A stretch of DNA of 64,000 nt. It comes from Lenzites betulinus (Eukaryota > Basidiomycota > Agaricomycetes > Polyporales > Polyporaceae). Shown piece after piece: positions 11,780 through 25,092 of the stretch; the first letter of the stretch is position 1, and the number at the start of each line of letters is the position of its first letter. The stretch is from the NCBI GenBank assembly GCA_022264855.1, contig JABYQU010000003.1:1116001-1180000 (forward strand). Direction: 5' to 3'. Both the position numbers and the translations under genes were made by a program. The notes under the pieces are model-generated. The model did not search any database. It saw only the letters and a program-made list of their open reading frames with translations, and was not told the DNA's origin.

Positions 11780-14700
11780 ATGACGGAGGCCTCAGCCAGG
11801 GCGCGCACGCCAGCCATGGACGGCACCGCCAGCCCCAACATACATACCATCGTCAAAGCCCAGATCGTCTTCCTTCTCTCCACCCTCACGGAGGATAATT
11901 TCGAGAGGAATCAAGTGGAAATCCGCTCGGTATGTACATGCCCGTTTTGTGCTTCTTTGTGCTCCCCGCTTACGGTCCGTTCATGTTCAATTTGTGCGCA
12001 CACAGCTGTCGGAGCAGCATGGCATTGACACGTACCTCCACTTCATCCGCCGCCTCATCGTCCATTCCCACAGCAGACTCACCTCTACCGCCTCTCCCGC
12101 CGCGTTCGACCAGTCCGCCGCCCTCACGTTCCGCTTGCTAGTTCAAGAAACCCAGCGACTCGCACGCGATCCCTTCCTTGCCGACCGGTTTCGAGATGGT
12201 ATCGATCGCGGAGAAGGGGATGTCTTCCGCAACTTCGACTTCATCAAGTTTGCCGATCGCATTGGGCTCAGGCCGCTGGAGAGACTCATCTTGGCGTCAT
12301 CCATCCTGGCGGCTCCCACGCGCAAAGAGCTTGCAGCGCAGGCGGCGTCGGTGATTCGTGTGGACTTTGAGAACGCGGTGTTGGCGTTGTGCCAGCATCC
12401 TTCTTTCGACCACGCAGATCTAAGCCCGAACCAGGTGGCCAAGCTGTTGACCAACCTGCTCGCGGAGACCCCCTCAGATGCGCCGGTGCTGGATGCAACA
12501 CAACGACAGGCATTGATCCTGGCTGCGCAAGCCAAGTATGGCTTGGAGATCGTGTCGCCAATCCTGCAGCGTATCCTGCCAAGTTTGAGGTAAGCACGCA
12601 ACAGTCGCTCTGGAGGCGCTGAAAGGTTTCTCATGGGAGACTCTGTCGGACAGCCTACCTCCTGGAAGTTCCCTTGTACAAGCACTCGTCCAGCTGGGCC
12701 CCGAGATAACTGGGGACTCCGATGTTGTGCGTGCGCTGTTCGTCCGGTTCGGTCTCACGGAAAGCAACCCGCCCACGGACGCTCAGCTCGTCGAGGTGAT
12801 TACTGCGCTGGCGAGGCTAGCTTCGGAGGGGACACAGCTGCCAGACGTCGGTTCTGTTGTGCGGGCACTGAGTATCCTGGTGAGTAGACGGCTACACTTA
12901 TATTATGTTTCACGAAGATTGACATGTCTTCCTCCGCAAGAATGGCGGACTCAATTGGCCTGCGGCCATCGAGGCTTTCGATATGCCTGATCGACAGGGC
13001 GTGGACACACCCACCTTGAAGCTCTTGATTGCTATCCTCATGAACTCACCGCGCGATGACAAGCAGCACGCAGTGACAGGATTCTGGCACCTGTGGTCGA
13101 ACACGCTCTACCAGCTTCGTCTCCTTGATGCTCTGCTCTCGCTTCCCGCAGATACGTTCAACTTCGTGAACTTGCCGGGGCGAAAGATAGTCACAGTCGA
13201 CGATGTTGCCGCAGCTAGCCCTACGATCAAGTCGCTTGCCGCCAACGTGCAGGGACACACGTGGAACTCGTTGGATCTATTCGAAGTCCTCGTGCAAGCT
13301 GCAGACTTGGAGAACCCGGACGTGGAAAACGTGGTCCGCGAGATGCTTGACAAAGCTGTCAAGATCAGCGCAGAGCTAGTTCACATGGGGCTGCTCCAAG
13401 TCCCGGTAAGCAGCCTACATCAGCTCTGGAGCACAATACTAACTGCTGTGCAGCAACCAAGTTGGAACGAGATCCGTCTGGAATATACACAGCGCCTCCT
13501 CGCCATGTTCCTGGCCGGTCATCCCAACCATCAGCTAGTGTTCATGAGAATATGGCAGATAGAGCCTGCGTATCTAACCAATGCGTTCCGCGACTTCTAC
13601 GAGGAGAGCCCGCTGAATATCACCAGAATCCTTGACGTCGCTCAGGACCTGAAGGTGCGTGGGTCATTCTTAGCTCATTAGGCATCGTGGTTGACTCTAT
13701 TTCTGCAGATACTCGACTCCCTGCTGGAAGTTCGGCCTTTCACATTTGCACTTGATGTGGCCGCTCTCGCTTCCCGGCGCGAGTATCTCAACTTGGACAA
13801 GTGGTTGGCGGACAACGTATCCGCGCATGGAGCAGACTTCTTGCATGCTGTCATCTCGTTCTTGGACCTGAAGATGGAAGGCGAGAAGGCACAAAGAGTC
13901 TCTGACCCACCTGTCGACGCCAGTACCATGCAGCTTTCCCCGCAGACGATTACGATTTTCTTGCGTGTTCTACGAAACAGGTACGTCTCCGCATGTCCTA
14001 ACTTTGCGCATACAACGATTCTCAACAATACATTGCATAGCTCTGCCATCATGCATGAGAGCGACGTGGACTACTGCCTCGAAGTCCGGAACGCCTGTCT
14101 GCAGATCCATCCCCGTCTAATGAACCTCACACCTGGTTCGGATACGGAGCCCGGATTCGCTGTGGTCAGCTACTCTGCCGAGATCGAGACAGAAGTCGAC
14201 GGCATCTACAAGCAGATGTACGACGAGCAGATCACCATCGACGACGTTATCAAGCTGCTCCAGTGCAACAAGACTTCCAGCAACCCTCGCGACCACGAGA
14301 TCTTCTCCTGCATGCTCCACTTCTTGTTCGACGAGTATAAGTTCTTCCAGAACTGCTACCCTCCTCGCGAGCTCGCTATGACCGGATACTTGTTCGGCTC
14401 ACTGATTCAGTATCAACTGGTCGACTTCATCCCCCTCGGCATCGCCATACGCTATGTACTGGACGCCCTCGGCTGCCCGCCTGAGACGAACTTGTTCAAG
14501 TTCGGTCTCCAGGCTCTGTCGCGCTTCGAGTCGCGTCTGGCTGAGTGGCAGCCGCTGTGTCAGGCGCTTCTCAAGATTCCTCACTTGTTGGAGGCCAGGC
14601 CCGACCTTGCAGTAGTCATCCAGCGCGCCCTGGTGAACGGTGATGGTTCCAGTAGCTCTGCTGATCTCCGCACTCTACAATCCGTGCCAATGCCCGAACC

Positions 14701-17700
14701 ACCTCCAGTCTTCATGTCGATCCAAGCTGACAAACTGGAGGGTGAACCTGAGACGCCACCCGAAGAAGTCTCGGACAAGATTTTGTTCATCGTGAACAAC
14801 TTGGCGCCGTCAAACTTCGACGCGAAGCTCTCGGAGATGCGGGCATACTTCCAGGAGCACCATTGCAGATGGTTCGCGAACTACCTTGTCGACCAGCGTG
14901 TCAGCACCGAGCCCAACAATCACCAGTTGTACCTGCGGTTCCTCGACGCGTTGAACGTCCAGCCTCTCTTCCGCTTCATCTTGTACGAGACGCTCGTGAA
15001 GTCTGCGGCCTTACTGAACTCGGAGAGGACCATGCAACAAGGTTCGGAGCGCGCGATCCTCAAGAACATCGCTTCCTGGCTTGGAAGCATCACCTTAGCG
15101 AGGGACAAGCCCATCAAGCACAAGCATCTATCGTTCAAGGACATCCTCATTGAGGGTTACGACAACGGAAGGCTGATCGTCGCGATTCCTTTCGTGTGCA
15201 AGACCCTGGAGCCCGCCGCGCGATCCAAGGTGTTCAGGCCACCCAATCCCTGGCTTATGGCCGTCATCAGCCTCCTCACAGAACTGTACCACTTCGCCGA
15301 GCTGAAGCTGAACTTGAAGTTCGAGATCGAGATGCTTTGCAAGGCGCTCGACGTCGATTTGGACATCATGCAAGCTACCACCATCCTCCGCAACCGCCCC
15401 CTCACCGATTCCCTTTCCGGCCCTCCCCTCCCCGACTATGTCGGCGACATTGACGCCCTGCCTATGGGTGGGTACGACCCCACCGCGCAGAACCCTGCAG
15501 ATGCTCAGGTGTTACCTCTAGGCCCATCGAGTCCCTCAGACACACAACGTGTTCTGGGTGCCCACATCGAGAACATCCTGTCGAGCGTCCTCCCCCAGGT
15601 TACATTCAGTCCCCAACTCGCCCCCCTCAACACCAACCCGTCGTTCAAGCGTGCTGTGCACATGGCCATCGATCGCGCTGTTAGAGAGGTACATATCGCA
15701 AAGTCTACCACATCCCTGCCATTGAAACTCACGTCTTCCCAGATCATTCTCCCTGTGGTGGAGCGGTCTGTGACCATTGCGGGTATCTCGACGCGCGAAC
15801 TCGTCGCGAAGGACTTCGTGACTGAGGCTAGCGACGAGAAGATGCGTAGGGCTGGGCATCTCATGGCCCAGAAGCTGGCTGGTAGCCTCGCTCTTGTCAC
15901 CTGCAAGGAGCCGCTGAAGGGCAACCTCGGCAGCCACATCCGTCACTTCTTGGCAGAGATTGGCTTTACCGAGGTGAGTATCATTGCAACCTACTGGAAG
16001 TTCATGATGTCTGACCTTGCGCTTAGCAAATGGTCCCCGATCAAGTCATCTTCCTCCTCGTTCAGGACAACATCGAGCTTGCGTGCAGTGCGATCGAGAA
16101 GGCCGCCATGGACCGCGCCGTCATCGACGTCGACGAGGGCTTCGCCACTGCGTATGAAGTGCGCAGGCGCCACCGCGACGTAAGTCGTCACAGCAGATAT
16201 TCACAATCTTATTCAATACTCACACATTTCTCTTCAGCAACGCCCTGGCCAACATTTCTGGGACAGCACTGCTCTGCAATCACCCATCGTCAGCTCCCTC
16301 CCCGACCCGCTGCGCATCAAGCCATCCGGTGTTCAGCCTAGCCAACTTCGGGTCTATGAGGAGTTCAAGGACTACAGTAAGTCAATCTATTGTACTGAAC
16401 AACGGACACCTTGTTTATGTTTGTTTAGACGAGCCCAAACGTGGATTTACCAGCCGTCCCAACTCGACGGTTTCGTACACCCGCAACGAGCAGATTCCGT
16501 CTTTGTACAGCCCGCCGCCGATGCCTGAGCAGCCTGCCCAGAACCTTTTGCGCCCTCAAGAGGCTATGGATCGCTTTAACGTAAGAACTTGCGATACTGT
16601 GCGCTCAATCAATTTATCTGACAGCTTGCGCAGGCTCTCGTCAGGGACCTCGAGGCCGTCCTACTCCAACTCCCCATCACCTCTCTCGCCGCGTTGCCCC
16701 CCAATCATGAAGTCCGCCATCTCGTCCGCCAAATCCTCTTCCTCGCCGTCGACTCCCTCGACCGCACCCGTACCCCCCTCCTCATGTCGCAGAAGATCGT
16801 CCAGCTTCTGTACAAGACTCCGTCCCAGCTCGGCCGGGAAATTTACGTTGCTCTCCTTGACCAGCTTTGTCATTCGTTCGAGGACGTCGCGAAGGAGGCC
16901 ATCACCTGGCTCGTATATGCCGAGGACGAAGTAAGTGCCATAACACGGTTATGGCAACATCATGCTGAGATCTCCACAGCGTAAATTCAACGTGCCCGTC
17001 ACTGTCACCCTGTTGAGGAGCAGTCTCGTCAGCATCACGCAGGAAGACCAGCAGCTTGCGAAGCAACTCTACACCGATCCCAGATCGAGTCTGCAGACCT
17101 TCGCTGCTGGGCTCATCCGGGAGTGTCTCGCTGCCGACCCCCCGCTTGCTACGCAAAGCCAGTTCTCCTACTCCCTGGAGATTCTCACGCAACTTGCGCA
17201 GTCGAATAAGGCTAACGAGGAGTGAGTGCACAACTGAGGTGTGGTCAGAACACGGTCACTCACAGGGTGTTACAGGGTTCTTCGTCTCCTAGACGACCTG
17301 CGCGGCGTCCGTCGTCCGGCTCAGGCCGTTGCGGAAATTCCGCCTATCCGCCAACCGTCTGTCAAGCCCGAGACTGAGACTCAGCGCGAAAAGTTGTTCA
17401 TCTGGTTCCAGCAGTGGGTCAGCATCTACCAGCGTTCGCACTCGCCGGAGAAGTCCTTCGTGCCCTATATCACGCAGCTCACCCGTCAAGGTATACTCAA
17501 GGCGGAAGACACCTCTTCCTTCTTCTTCCGAGTGTGCGCAGAGTCGAGCGTCAACAGCTACATCAAGCACGTCAATGCCGGAGAGTTCGGATTTGCCTTC
17601 CAGGCGTTGGATGCCATGTCGCGGTTGATCGTGTACATCATCAAGTACCACGGGGACGCGTCTGGTGTCAACAATGACCAGGCGAAGGTTCATTACCTCA

Positions 17701-19077
17701 CGAAGATTCTGTCCATCTTCGTGCTGGTCCTCGCCAACATGCATGAAGAGCAAGGCCCCCATTTCCAGCAGAAGCCGTTCTTCCGGTTCTTCTCCAGCTT
17801 GTTGAACGACCTTCACTCTATCGAGAGCAGCCTTGGTACCGCGTACTTCCAACTGCTGCTGGCTATCGGGTATGTCCTGAAATTGCGCGCGGCAGATTTT
17901 AAAGTTCTAACTTTTCGATTCAGTGACACCTTCAGCTCGCTGCAGCCCACCTACTTCCCAGGGTTCGCCTTCTCGTGGATGAGCTTGATCTCCCACCGCC
18001 TCTTCATGCCAAAATTGCTCCTGTCTGACAACCGCGAGGTGAGTGGAGGTATGAGCTGGTCGTCACCGCATTTTCTGACCCATGTCACGTTAGGGATGGT
18101 CCGCTTTCTACAAGCTTCTCCTCTCCCTCTTCAAATTCTTGGGACCATTCCTCAAGACGGCTGATCTCCAGGCGGCCGGCAGGGATCTCTACAGGGGCAC
18201 TCTCCGCCTTCTCCTCGTCCTCCTCCACGACTTCCCCGACTTCCTTGCTGAATATTACTTCTCACTTTGCGACGTCATCCCCCCGCGTTGCATTCAGCTC
18301 CGTAACATCATCCTCAGCGCATACCCCCCCAATATCATCCTTCCCGACCCTCACCTTCCCGACATCGACTTCGAAGCCATCCCCGAGATGGGCCCTATCC
18401 CCCCTATTCTTTCCGACTTCGCGTCAGGCCTCCGTGCCGGTGATCTCAGGCTGTATCTGGACCAATACCTGTTGAACAGGAACGCGCAGCCTACTTTCCT
18501 GACTTCACTGAAGGATCGTCTGCAAGCTCCCGCACAGGATGGCGCTGTTGAGACCTACAACCTGGCTCTCATCAACTCTCTTGTGATGTACATCGGGGTG
18601 TCGTCGGTAGCACAAGCCAGAGCCCATAGCGCGGGCCCGCTTTTCGTCCCTACCGACCCGGGCGTGGTTGCGCTGCAGTACCTAGCGACCAATCTGGAGG
18701 TGGAAGGTATGCACAGTCGCCTTCGTGTAGGTGTTCGACATTAACTGAACGCTCTCAAAACAGGCCAGTACCATCTGCTCAGTGCCATGGTTCTCCATTT
18801 GCGTTACCCGAACGCGCACACGCACTGGTTTAGCTCGCTGATGCTCTACCTCTTCCACGAGGTTGAGGTCGACAACCTCAGGCAGGTCATGACCAGAGTC
18901 CTACTGGAGCGGTTCCTCGTCCATCGCCCTCACCCGTGGGGAGCACTTGTGACATTCATCGAGCTTCTCCGGAACCCGAAGTACCAGTTCAGGCAGCAGG
19001 AATTCTTCAATGTCGCCCCGGAGGTTACCCTCCTCCTCGAGAACGTACGTGCCGCTCTAGGGACCGATGACCAGTGA
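11780..19077 (+). CDS. NOT1: CCR4-NOT complex scaffold subunit NOT1
   Basis: NOT1 (CNOT1/Cdc39) is the scaffold that holds the deadenylases and NOT modules for mRNA decay and repression. I estimate over 2,000 residues, matching yeast Not1. In order: N-terminal HEAT region (ATLTFRLLVQETQRLARDPF-type helices, 11.8-13.6 kb); middle HEAT domain (13.7-14.7 kb); MIF4G domain that binds CAF1/POP2 (about 14.75-15.4 kb, with SDKILFIVNNLAPSNFDAKL and GRLIVAIPFVCKTLEPA); the DUF3819 CAF40-binding bundle (about 15.55-16.2 kb); and the C-terminal NOT1 domain (about 17.3-19.07 kb, with PPRCIQLRNIILSAYPPNII and HPWGALVTFIELLRNP). An apparent stop at 12591 is removed by a 64 nt intron, 12590-12653. Two in-frame ATGs, 11780 and 11816, could start it; I give the first. 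It converges on the S9 hydrolase. Confidence 0.93.
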
Positions 19078-19426
19078 CTCACACCCCACCCATAACAGGT
19101 CACAAGGTCCATTTTCAACTCCTAGAGCACCCCTCCACCATGACCATCCGCCGAGACACCGGTCCCACATTTTGCTGTCGCTGTCGCTATCTGTGATATA
19201 TATCCCGCTTGTCCTCCTTTCTCCACTTTTGGGCTGTGTTCTCATTGCACTGTATTGTAACAAGATTTCTCCCCTCTCGCACTGTTACAAAAGGCATACG
19301 TGACGGCTTGAACTTTGCTTACGGTCGGCCCTGACGAATCCACCACGCCTCTCCACGACCTACTCTAAATGTGTCATGTATATTCCGTAGTGATGTATCA
19401 CCCCATACATACCTCTTGTCGTAATC
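19078..19426. other. convergent 3' gap between NOT1 and the S9 hydrolase
   Basis: 349 bases between two stop codons that face each other. It contains only presumed 3' UTR and terminator sequence of both genes. No open frame or repeat of note. Confidence 0.6.
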
Positions 19427-22400
19427 TTAGAATGCGGACATGGCCTCGTTCCAACCCCAGTCGTTACCCCACACCCTGTGTACGCAAGTCAGTGTCAATG
19501 TGAAGTGTCTTGTTCAGCATGGTGTCGCCGCTTACCCGGCACCCTCTACTCCTCCCGCGCCCCGTTCGTCCGCCTGAGGCCCTACGACGATCCAGTCTGG
19601 TACCGTAATGCCGGTACGGATTGGGAATAGACGCAAACCCCTCTCCAGGCCCGTGAGATCGCTCCCATACACAAAGAACACTGACGACGACGAGTGAAGG
19701 GGGTGGGGGTGCAGGAAGAGCGCTGCGGTACTCGGTTCGTTCAACGAGCGACCGCGAAGTTCCAGAGTAGAGCCCTGAGCGCAGAATGCAGTCTTCGATT
19801 CGCCAAGGATCGACTTCGCAAACTCGCCCAACGGTCCATGCTCGAGTACGACTACGTTGCCGGGATCTAGGGACGATTGACGAAGTCTATGCAGCGCCTC
19901 CTGGTCATCTAGAATCTCGGCGTCCAGTTTGTGGTAGACATTCAAGTTGTGAGCAAGGCGTAGAGCCGCAGATAGTTCCGGGCCCTCTCGCTTCGTTGCT
20001 ATCACGATGGTGAGTGGGCCGACGGAGTTGAGTATGCTGGTCGCCCGTCCCCGTGGAGCCAGCTCGCTAATCTCCCTCGGTGAGTAGGGCTAGTTGGAAG
20101 TACAATGAGTATCTCTCATATTGATGCCAAGAGCAGAATTCTCACCGTCCATTGCCCGCTTTCTTGAGAGACTGCCAAAGTAAAGTCGTCCAGTTTCCAT
20201 GTTCCCTCGTCCAGCTCGACTCGTTGCCCGTCAAAGATAAAAGGCACATTTCGCGCGTGGATCGGAAGGGATCCGATGCGAATAGAAAACCCCTTCACGT
20301 TGGTGGTACGCACTTCGACTGCGCCTTCTTGTATGACCACAGTAAGCCGCGCGAGCCTATCATACCGAGGTTAGAAACGGTGTCCGGTTCAAAAGTATAT
20401 GGCGATTTACCTTCCGGGAACGCGAAGGCTATGAATCGACCATCCGTGCAGAGACCCCGAATCAGCCGGTATCGCAACAGTAAGCGTGAAGGATTTAGAC
20501 GTTGGTGTGTCCTTGCTGTTGGATTGTTCGAGTAACGAGGATACGAAGGACTGTACTTGATGATTGTTGAATAGAGAGGGGTACCAGTGCAGCTCTCCAG
20601 GGTCCTCTCGGAAGCTTGGGAGAACAGTGTGTCAGATGGATCAGAGATGAAAACGCGATCCACGTACGTGACGTTCGCGTTCGGATTCCATGTCTTCAAG
20701 ATCGACACTGCTTCGCGAGTGTGCCATACGGGAACATTGTCGTCGTCCCCTCTGTTACCGCTATCTCAATATCAAGAAGGAAAGGAAGATGATGTGCGTC
20801 ATACCCATGAATCGCGAGCACCGGGGTATCAGCAAGATTTGACAGGAAGAGATCGTTGTCATCAGGGGTTAGAGAGGAGTCCAGGATAGCTCGTAGAGCT
20901 GGATCGATGTAGTGGGCAGCCCTGAAACAAGGCTTGTGAGATCATAATGGCCAGGAGTGCAACGTTCGCGCTCACCTTGACTGTACCCACGGAACGTAGG
21001 ACTGGGACTTGATATATCCCGCAGCAGGAACGGCTGCATCATATTATGTTTATGAGAACCAGCAACTACTTGTCTGTACTCACGTTAAACTCACCGCCCA
21101 CGATTCGATCGGGATACTTAGCTGCAATGTACCAAGCTCCTTGTCCGCCATTCGAATGGCCCATGAGCAGGACCCGCGTGTTTGGTATCATGGTCCACGG
21201 CCGCCACTCAGTACGTGCGTTGAGAATTTCGTAGAGTGCATCTACAGTGCTCCATGCATCCTGTGCACTTGGCCCGTGCCAGTCTAATCCCTGTGTAAGC
21301 TGTCAGTGCGATGTATACACGTGTTTTCGTAACATAAAAGCACACCCATGCCGTGCGACCTGTTGGAGTGATGATCCAGCTGCGCCGCTGGCGCGGTATA
21401 GCCTGGATCCAGAAGTCGTGCGCAAATATGTCAACTCCAGCGCCATCTATCAGAAATTTCAGCGCATATAAATGTCCTTGAATGCTCTTTACGTACGTAG
21501 CGCAAGGATGGGAGGTTGGGGTAGACCTGCGTTAGGCTCGTCCGGTGGCGCTACTATGAATGCCGTTGGGGTCGACGCAGCGAAGAAATAGGTAGCCTTT
21601 ATACTGTAAGGCTCGTCTTTGATGGTTGTCCAATGCACCCGGTTCTGGACCGGGATCACAATTTCGACTGAGGATGTAATCTTTGCTGAAGAAACTTCGA
21701 GGGTGAACTTGAGTTGTTCGACGCCAACAGGCCGGGTTTGGGTCAGCTTGATAGGGATTATACGGTGTTGACCAGGGGCGAGTCGCGTCTGCTGCACCAC
21801 ATCGAGTTCTATGTCCTGCAGTATATTGAGTATAATTATCAAGTAGTGTGCGATATCTTACCCCAGCGAGTTCTTCTGATACAGCCGCACTTTTTACTGT
21901 CCACCATCCGTCAACGCTATAGAGACCGACGCCCAGGGCATCGCCAAATGCCCAACCGTCGACAAAATCACTATAGACGTCATGAGAGGGACTCCGAGTG
22001 ATAGACAATAACGGTTCCTCGATGTCGACCGTTAGGTTGATCGAAAGTTTAGGCACATTTGAGCCATCGTGACGAGGGTCTCCGAAGAGTCGGATCTGCA
22101 GGGACGTTGTGAGTGTCTCGTTCAAATCCGCGCCAGGCACAAGAGTGGTCTCACCTCATAGTCTCCGCTGACGATGATATCGTAACTCGTAGGTTCAGAG
22201 AGCGACGGGGACACAGGCAGAGTAACCAGGTTCGAGGGTGATCGCCCCATGTCATAAATATTCCCGGCATGCCATTCAGGCACTGGTTCCTGCGAAAGCA
22301 AGCTTGCGGGTGTGCGAGTGGGAACCACGGTGAAGAAAGATCCTTGCACTAAGTTGACACGCAGCCGCGGAGGGGATTTCGTGCGAGAATTTGGCTGAGC

Positions 22401-23039
22401 GGGCGGGTATACAGCCAATGTCGAGCGTAGCACGCTATGGTGTTGTAAGGCTGCCCAGCCCTCGGTCGCACGGAGCGACTCCCATCTACACGAGACGACT
22501 TAGCTACGTTCACTCAAGTTAGAACGGTATATCCCCGACCTTATGTTGGGGAACGACACTTCGAGTGTTCCATCTTCACGTGAATGGGCTTTCGACCAGC
22601 CGACAAGGCCGCTATCAGCATACGCAGATGGGTGCGTCGCATTGAAGTCGATAGGTTTGCTGACTGACGAGCATTCATGCGTTCAATCGTACTCAAAGAT
22701 ATGAAGAGGTGAAGATATAATCACGGTCTAGAGGAAAGGAAGGCGAGAGAAAGTGCTGCTCGCGAGCATGTATCGGGAATGGCCCAAGGACCTTGATCAA
22801 ATTTAACGACAAGCATAGTCAGAGCGACGCGGATCTCCTCGCGACCGCCACCATCGGCTTGCACTCACATCCCATTCTTGCGATACTACCACTTTCCAGC
22901 CTTCGTGAGAAGCCTCAGCCATTGGTGCTAAGACGTTTTGAGCGTCGCTAGGCCAAATGGGTGTATGAGCGAGAACTCCCTCCCAACGCAAGATCGAGAG
23001 TAAGCCGGCGAGCTCAGGGATGCGACGGTAGAAACGCAT
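19427..23039 (-). CDS. large S9 (prolyl oligopeptidase-like) alpha/beta hydrolase
   Basis: A serine hydrolase whose C-terminal half is an S9-type alpha/beta fold. The nucleophile elbow reads RVLLMGHSNGGQGAWYIAAK, with the Ser codon at 21153-21155. An Asp-rich acid loop GDDDNVPVWHTREA lies at about 20709-20750, and the catalytic His is in EDPGELHWYPSLF, codon 20587-20589. The start at 23039 (MRFYRRIPELAGLLSILRWE) leads to VLGPFPIHAREQHFLSPSFP, then a beta-rich N-terminal region instead of an evident propeller. The last exon, reached by an intron with donor near 19540, encodes GVWGNDWGWNEAMSAF and ends at 19427; without it the frame stops at 19532. No clear signal peptide. Related fungal proteins are annotated as peptidase S9 or hydrolase; the substrate is unknown. 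Intact catalytic triad, about a dozen introns. Confidence 0.8.
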
Positions 23040-23631
23040 TACACCAGCACCGTCGTGCGCCCTTTATATGGCTGGTGCCAAATATTGGTAAGCCTGCCGT
23101 ACCGTCTCAGTGCGCTTGGCGTATGACGAGGTGTGTGGTCGTCGTGGTCTTTGCTGAGAGCTAGCTGATATTGCGTCAATCAAAGCTGGCTTACACAATG
23201 TAGTAGCCAGACTCCCGCGGTCTCGGCTGCACAGTGCAATTCCTCGAGCCCGCCCATTCGCTGTCAACGCCCCAGTTTGACAAACGCTCATAAGATCGGA
23301 ACAACGTCCTCCAGCGATCCAAAACATGAGAGTCTACAAGCAGGGGTCGCCACACAAATATGTGACGCGCCAGTACGCACACCGCGCGTGGTTCATTCAA
23401 TCTTTGACTAATACCTGCGCATACACATTGCTCACGTGTACGGCCACCTCCACGGGTACGTCCGACTTCTTATCGAGAGTATCCTTTTGCCTTTCGTATA
23501 CGAAACTGGTGAGCGGCGGCTGATGCGAACTCTACTAGCACATGGCAGAGTCCAAATTGGAAGGTGAAGAGAACCCATAGTAACACTCCCTCGGACGCTG
23601 CAGCTGCAGCCGGTCCTCTGCTGCTAATGCA
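23040..23631. promoter_or_regulatory. divergent promoter region, S9 hydrolase and GH105-like gene
   Basis: 592 bases between two outward-facing starts. Must carry both promoters. I see no strong TATA box and no protein-coding pattern. Confidence 0.5.
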
Positions 23632-25092
23632 ATGTCTGAACCAGTGGCTCCGGAACTCTATTCTTTCACTACGAGACTCCAGCTGCTCCTCCCTCCCTTG
23701 CTCTCAGCCCAGCGGTCTTCATGGGAACAAGGAATATGCGCACAAGCGATGCTAGAATGTCATCGCTTCCTTCACGGCGCAGGGATCTCTCCTAATTCGC
23801 TATGCTTGTCGTATGATTTCGTCCAATGGCTCTACGCGCTCGCCCACGACTCGCTCGTCCGCCAGGGTCCCGACGGGCGACTCTCGGTCCTCCTGAACGG
23901 GGACGGTACATCCGATCTTGGCGCCCTCGATCCCGCCTGCATAGGGGAGACATTATACTACCTATGTGCACTCGAGGCTCACTCGATGACGTTCTTCCCG
24001 CCTCCCCGAGGGGGTCATAGCGGATCCCTTATGGAAGGCGTTGAAAACATGCTGTCCTACGTTATGGATGAATGCCCTCGGGGTCTCACCGGCTCAGAGG
24101 GATCCACCATCATACGGGGCCAGCTGCTATCGCACCGCACCGATACAACAGAAATCTGGTCGGACACCATCTATATGCTCCCGCCCTTTCTCGCCGCTGC
24201 TGCCGCCTTCCGCACCCTTCCCCTGTCTCACCCCGTCTCGAGAGATCTCCCACATAACTACGCCCCGCGCGATCTGCTCGAAATGTCACTACAGCAGGTT
24301 ATTCTCGCCGCAGACGCCCTCCAATCCCCGAGCGGAGAGTGGTCGCACATGTACAATATCGGCGCCCGATGCTTCAAGCGTCGTGCACATTGGGGCGTCG
24401 GGAACGGCTGGGTATGCTGCGGGATTGTTCGCCTGATATCCACTCTTGTAGTCCCTACCACCCTTCCCCGCGCGCCCTCCGTTGACCTTGCCGCGCTCGG
24501 TCTTCAACCGTCTCCCAAAAACGGCGGGGGGAAACAAGGAGACGATGAGGACGATGAGGCAAGCGCACTGCTGCCGCTTTTACGTCGCGTGTACGAGATC
24601 TTGCAACGCACCCTCCGCGCGTCCCTCGCGCACGCCCTCGCACGCCCCGCGGAGCTCTTCCCGAACGACCTCTCCGACCCGGACTCATTCCCGGAGACGA
24701 ATCTTGCACAAATGCTCGCATACACGCTCTACCGCCTTGCCGACCTGCACGCGCACTGTGCACCCTTTCGCGCGCTCCAGCTTGGGGGTGTGGATGACTA
24801 TGAAGGTGCTGCAGGGGAGGGTGCGAGAGATGGATACAACAGGGCCGAGGTGGATGGGTGGGTCACACGCGCGCACGCGCTACGTGCGGCAGCAGTTGGC
24901 ATGACCGACCGCTGGGGGTTCGTGCGCGACGTGTGCGGGAGCCCTAGCTTCGACGGCCCCGGTACCGCGGCGGAGGGCCAAGCATGGGGCGTCCTGATGG
25001 AGGTCGCGTGCGCGCAATATATGTGGCATAAGCGGCAGACTATGCTCGGTGTGGGCGCAACGGGTGCGGGGGCCTCGCCTCCCTCTCTTTGA
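23632..25092 (+). CDS. six-hairpin glycosidase, GH105-like (unsaturated rhamnogalacturonyl hydrolase type)
   Basis: One uninterrupted frame of 486 residues. It starts MSEPVAPELYSFTTRLQLLL and has WEQGICAQAMLE, a common N-terminal pattern of GH105-like (alpha/alpha)6-barrel proteins. The active-site region SDTIYMLPPFLAAAAAF carries Asp178, at the place of the catalytic Asp of bacterial YteR/YesR. The later motif reads HWGVGNGW (residues 253-260) where GH105 usually has W-x-R-G-N-G-W, so the Arg is Val. Known members release unsaturated galacturonate from pectin fragments after lyase action, often inside the cell; no signal peptide is seen here, which agrees. A run of acidic residues near 24538-24560 and a loop at 24780-24840 look like low-complexity inserts. 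It is the only long intronless gene in the window. Substrate specificity is not certain. Confidence 0.75.
   Translation: MSEPVAPELYSFTTRLQLLLPPLLSAQRSSWEQGICAQAMLECHRFLHGAGISPNSLCLSYDFVQWLYALAHDSLVRQGPDGRLSVLLNGDGTSDLGALDPACIGETLYYLCALEAHSMTFFPPPRGGHSGSLMEGVENMLSYVMDECPRGLTGSEGSTIIRGQLLSHRTDTTEIWSDTIYMLPPFLAAAAAFRTLPLSHPVSRDLPHNYAPRDLLEMSLQQVILAADALQSPSGEWSHMYNIGARCFKRRAHWGVGNGWVCCGIVRLISTLVVPTTLPRAPSVDLAALGLQPSPKNGGGKQGDDEDDEASALLPLLRRVYEILQRTLRASLAHALARPAELFPNDLSDPDSFPETNLAQMLAYTLYRLADLHAHCAPFRALQLGGVDDYEGAAGEGARDGYNRAEVDGWVTRAHALRAAAVGMTDRWGFVRDVCGSPSFDGPGTAAEGQAWGVLMEVACAQYMWHKRQTMLGVGATGAGASPPSL

Noticed and set aside
12590..12653. In-frame TAA inside NOT1 that looks like a frameshift
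   Set aside because: A 64 nt GT-AG intron removes it and keeps both flanks in frame and at family length.
17289..17852. 187-codon antisense frame opposite NOT1
   Set aside because: Shadow of the GC-rich NOT1 codons; no family pattern. The same holds for other long antisense frames at 12143-12685, 15505-15939 and 37077-37628.
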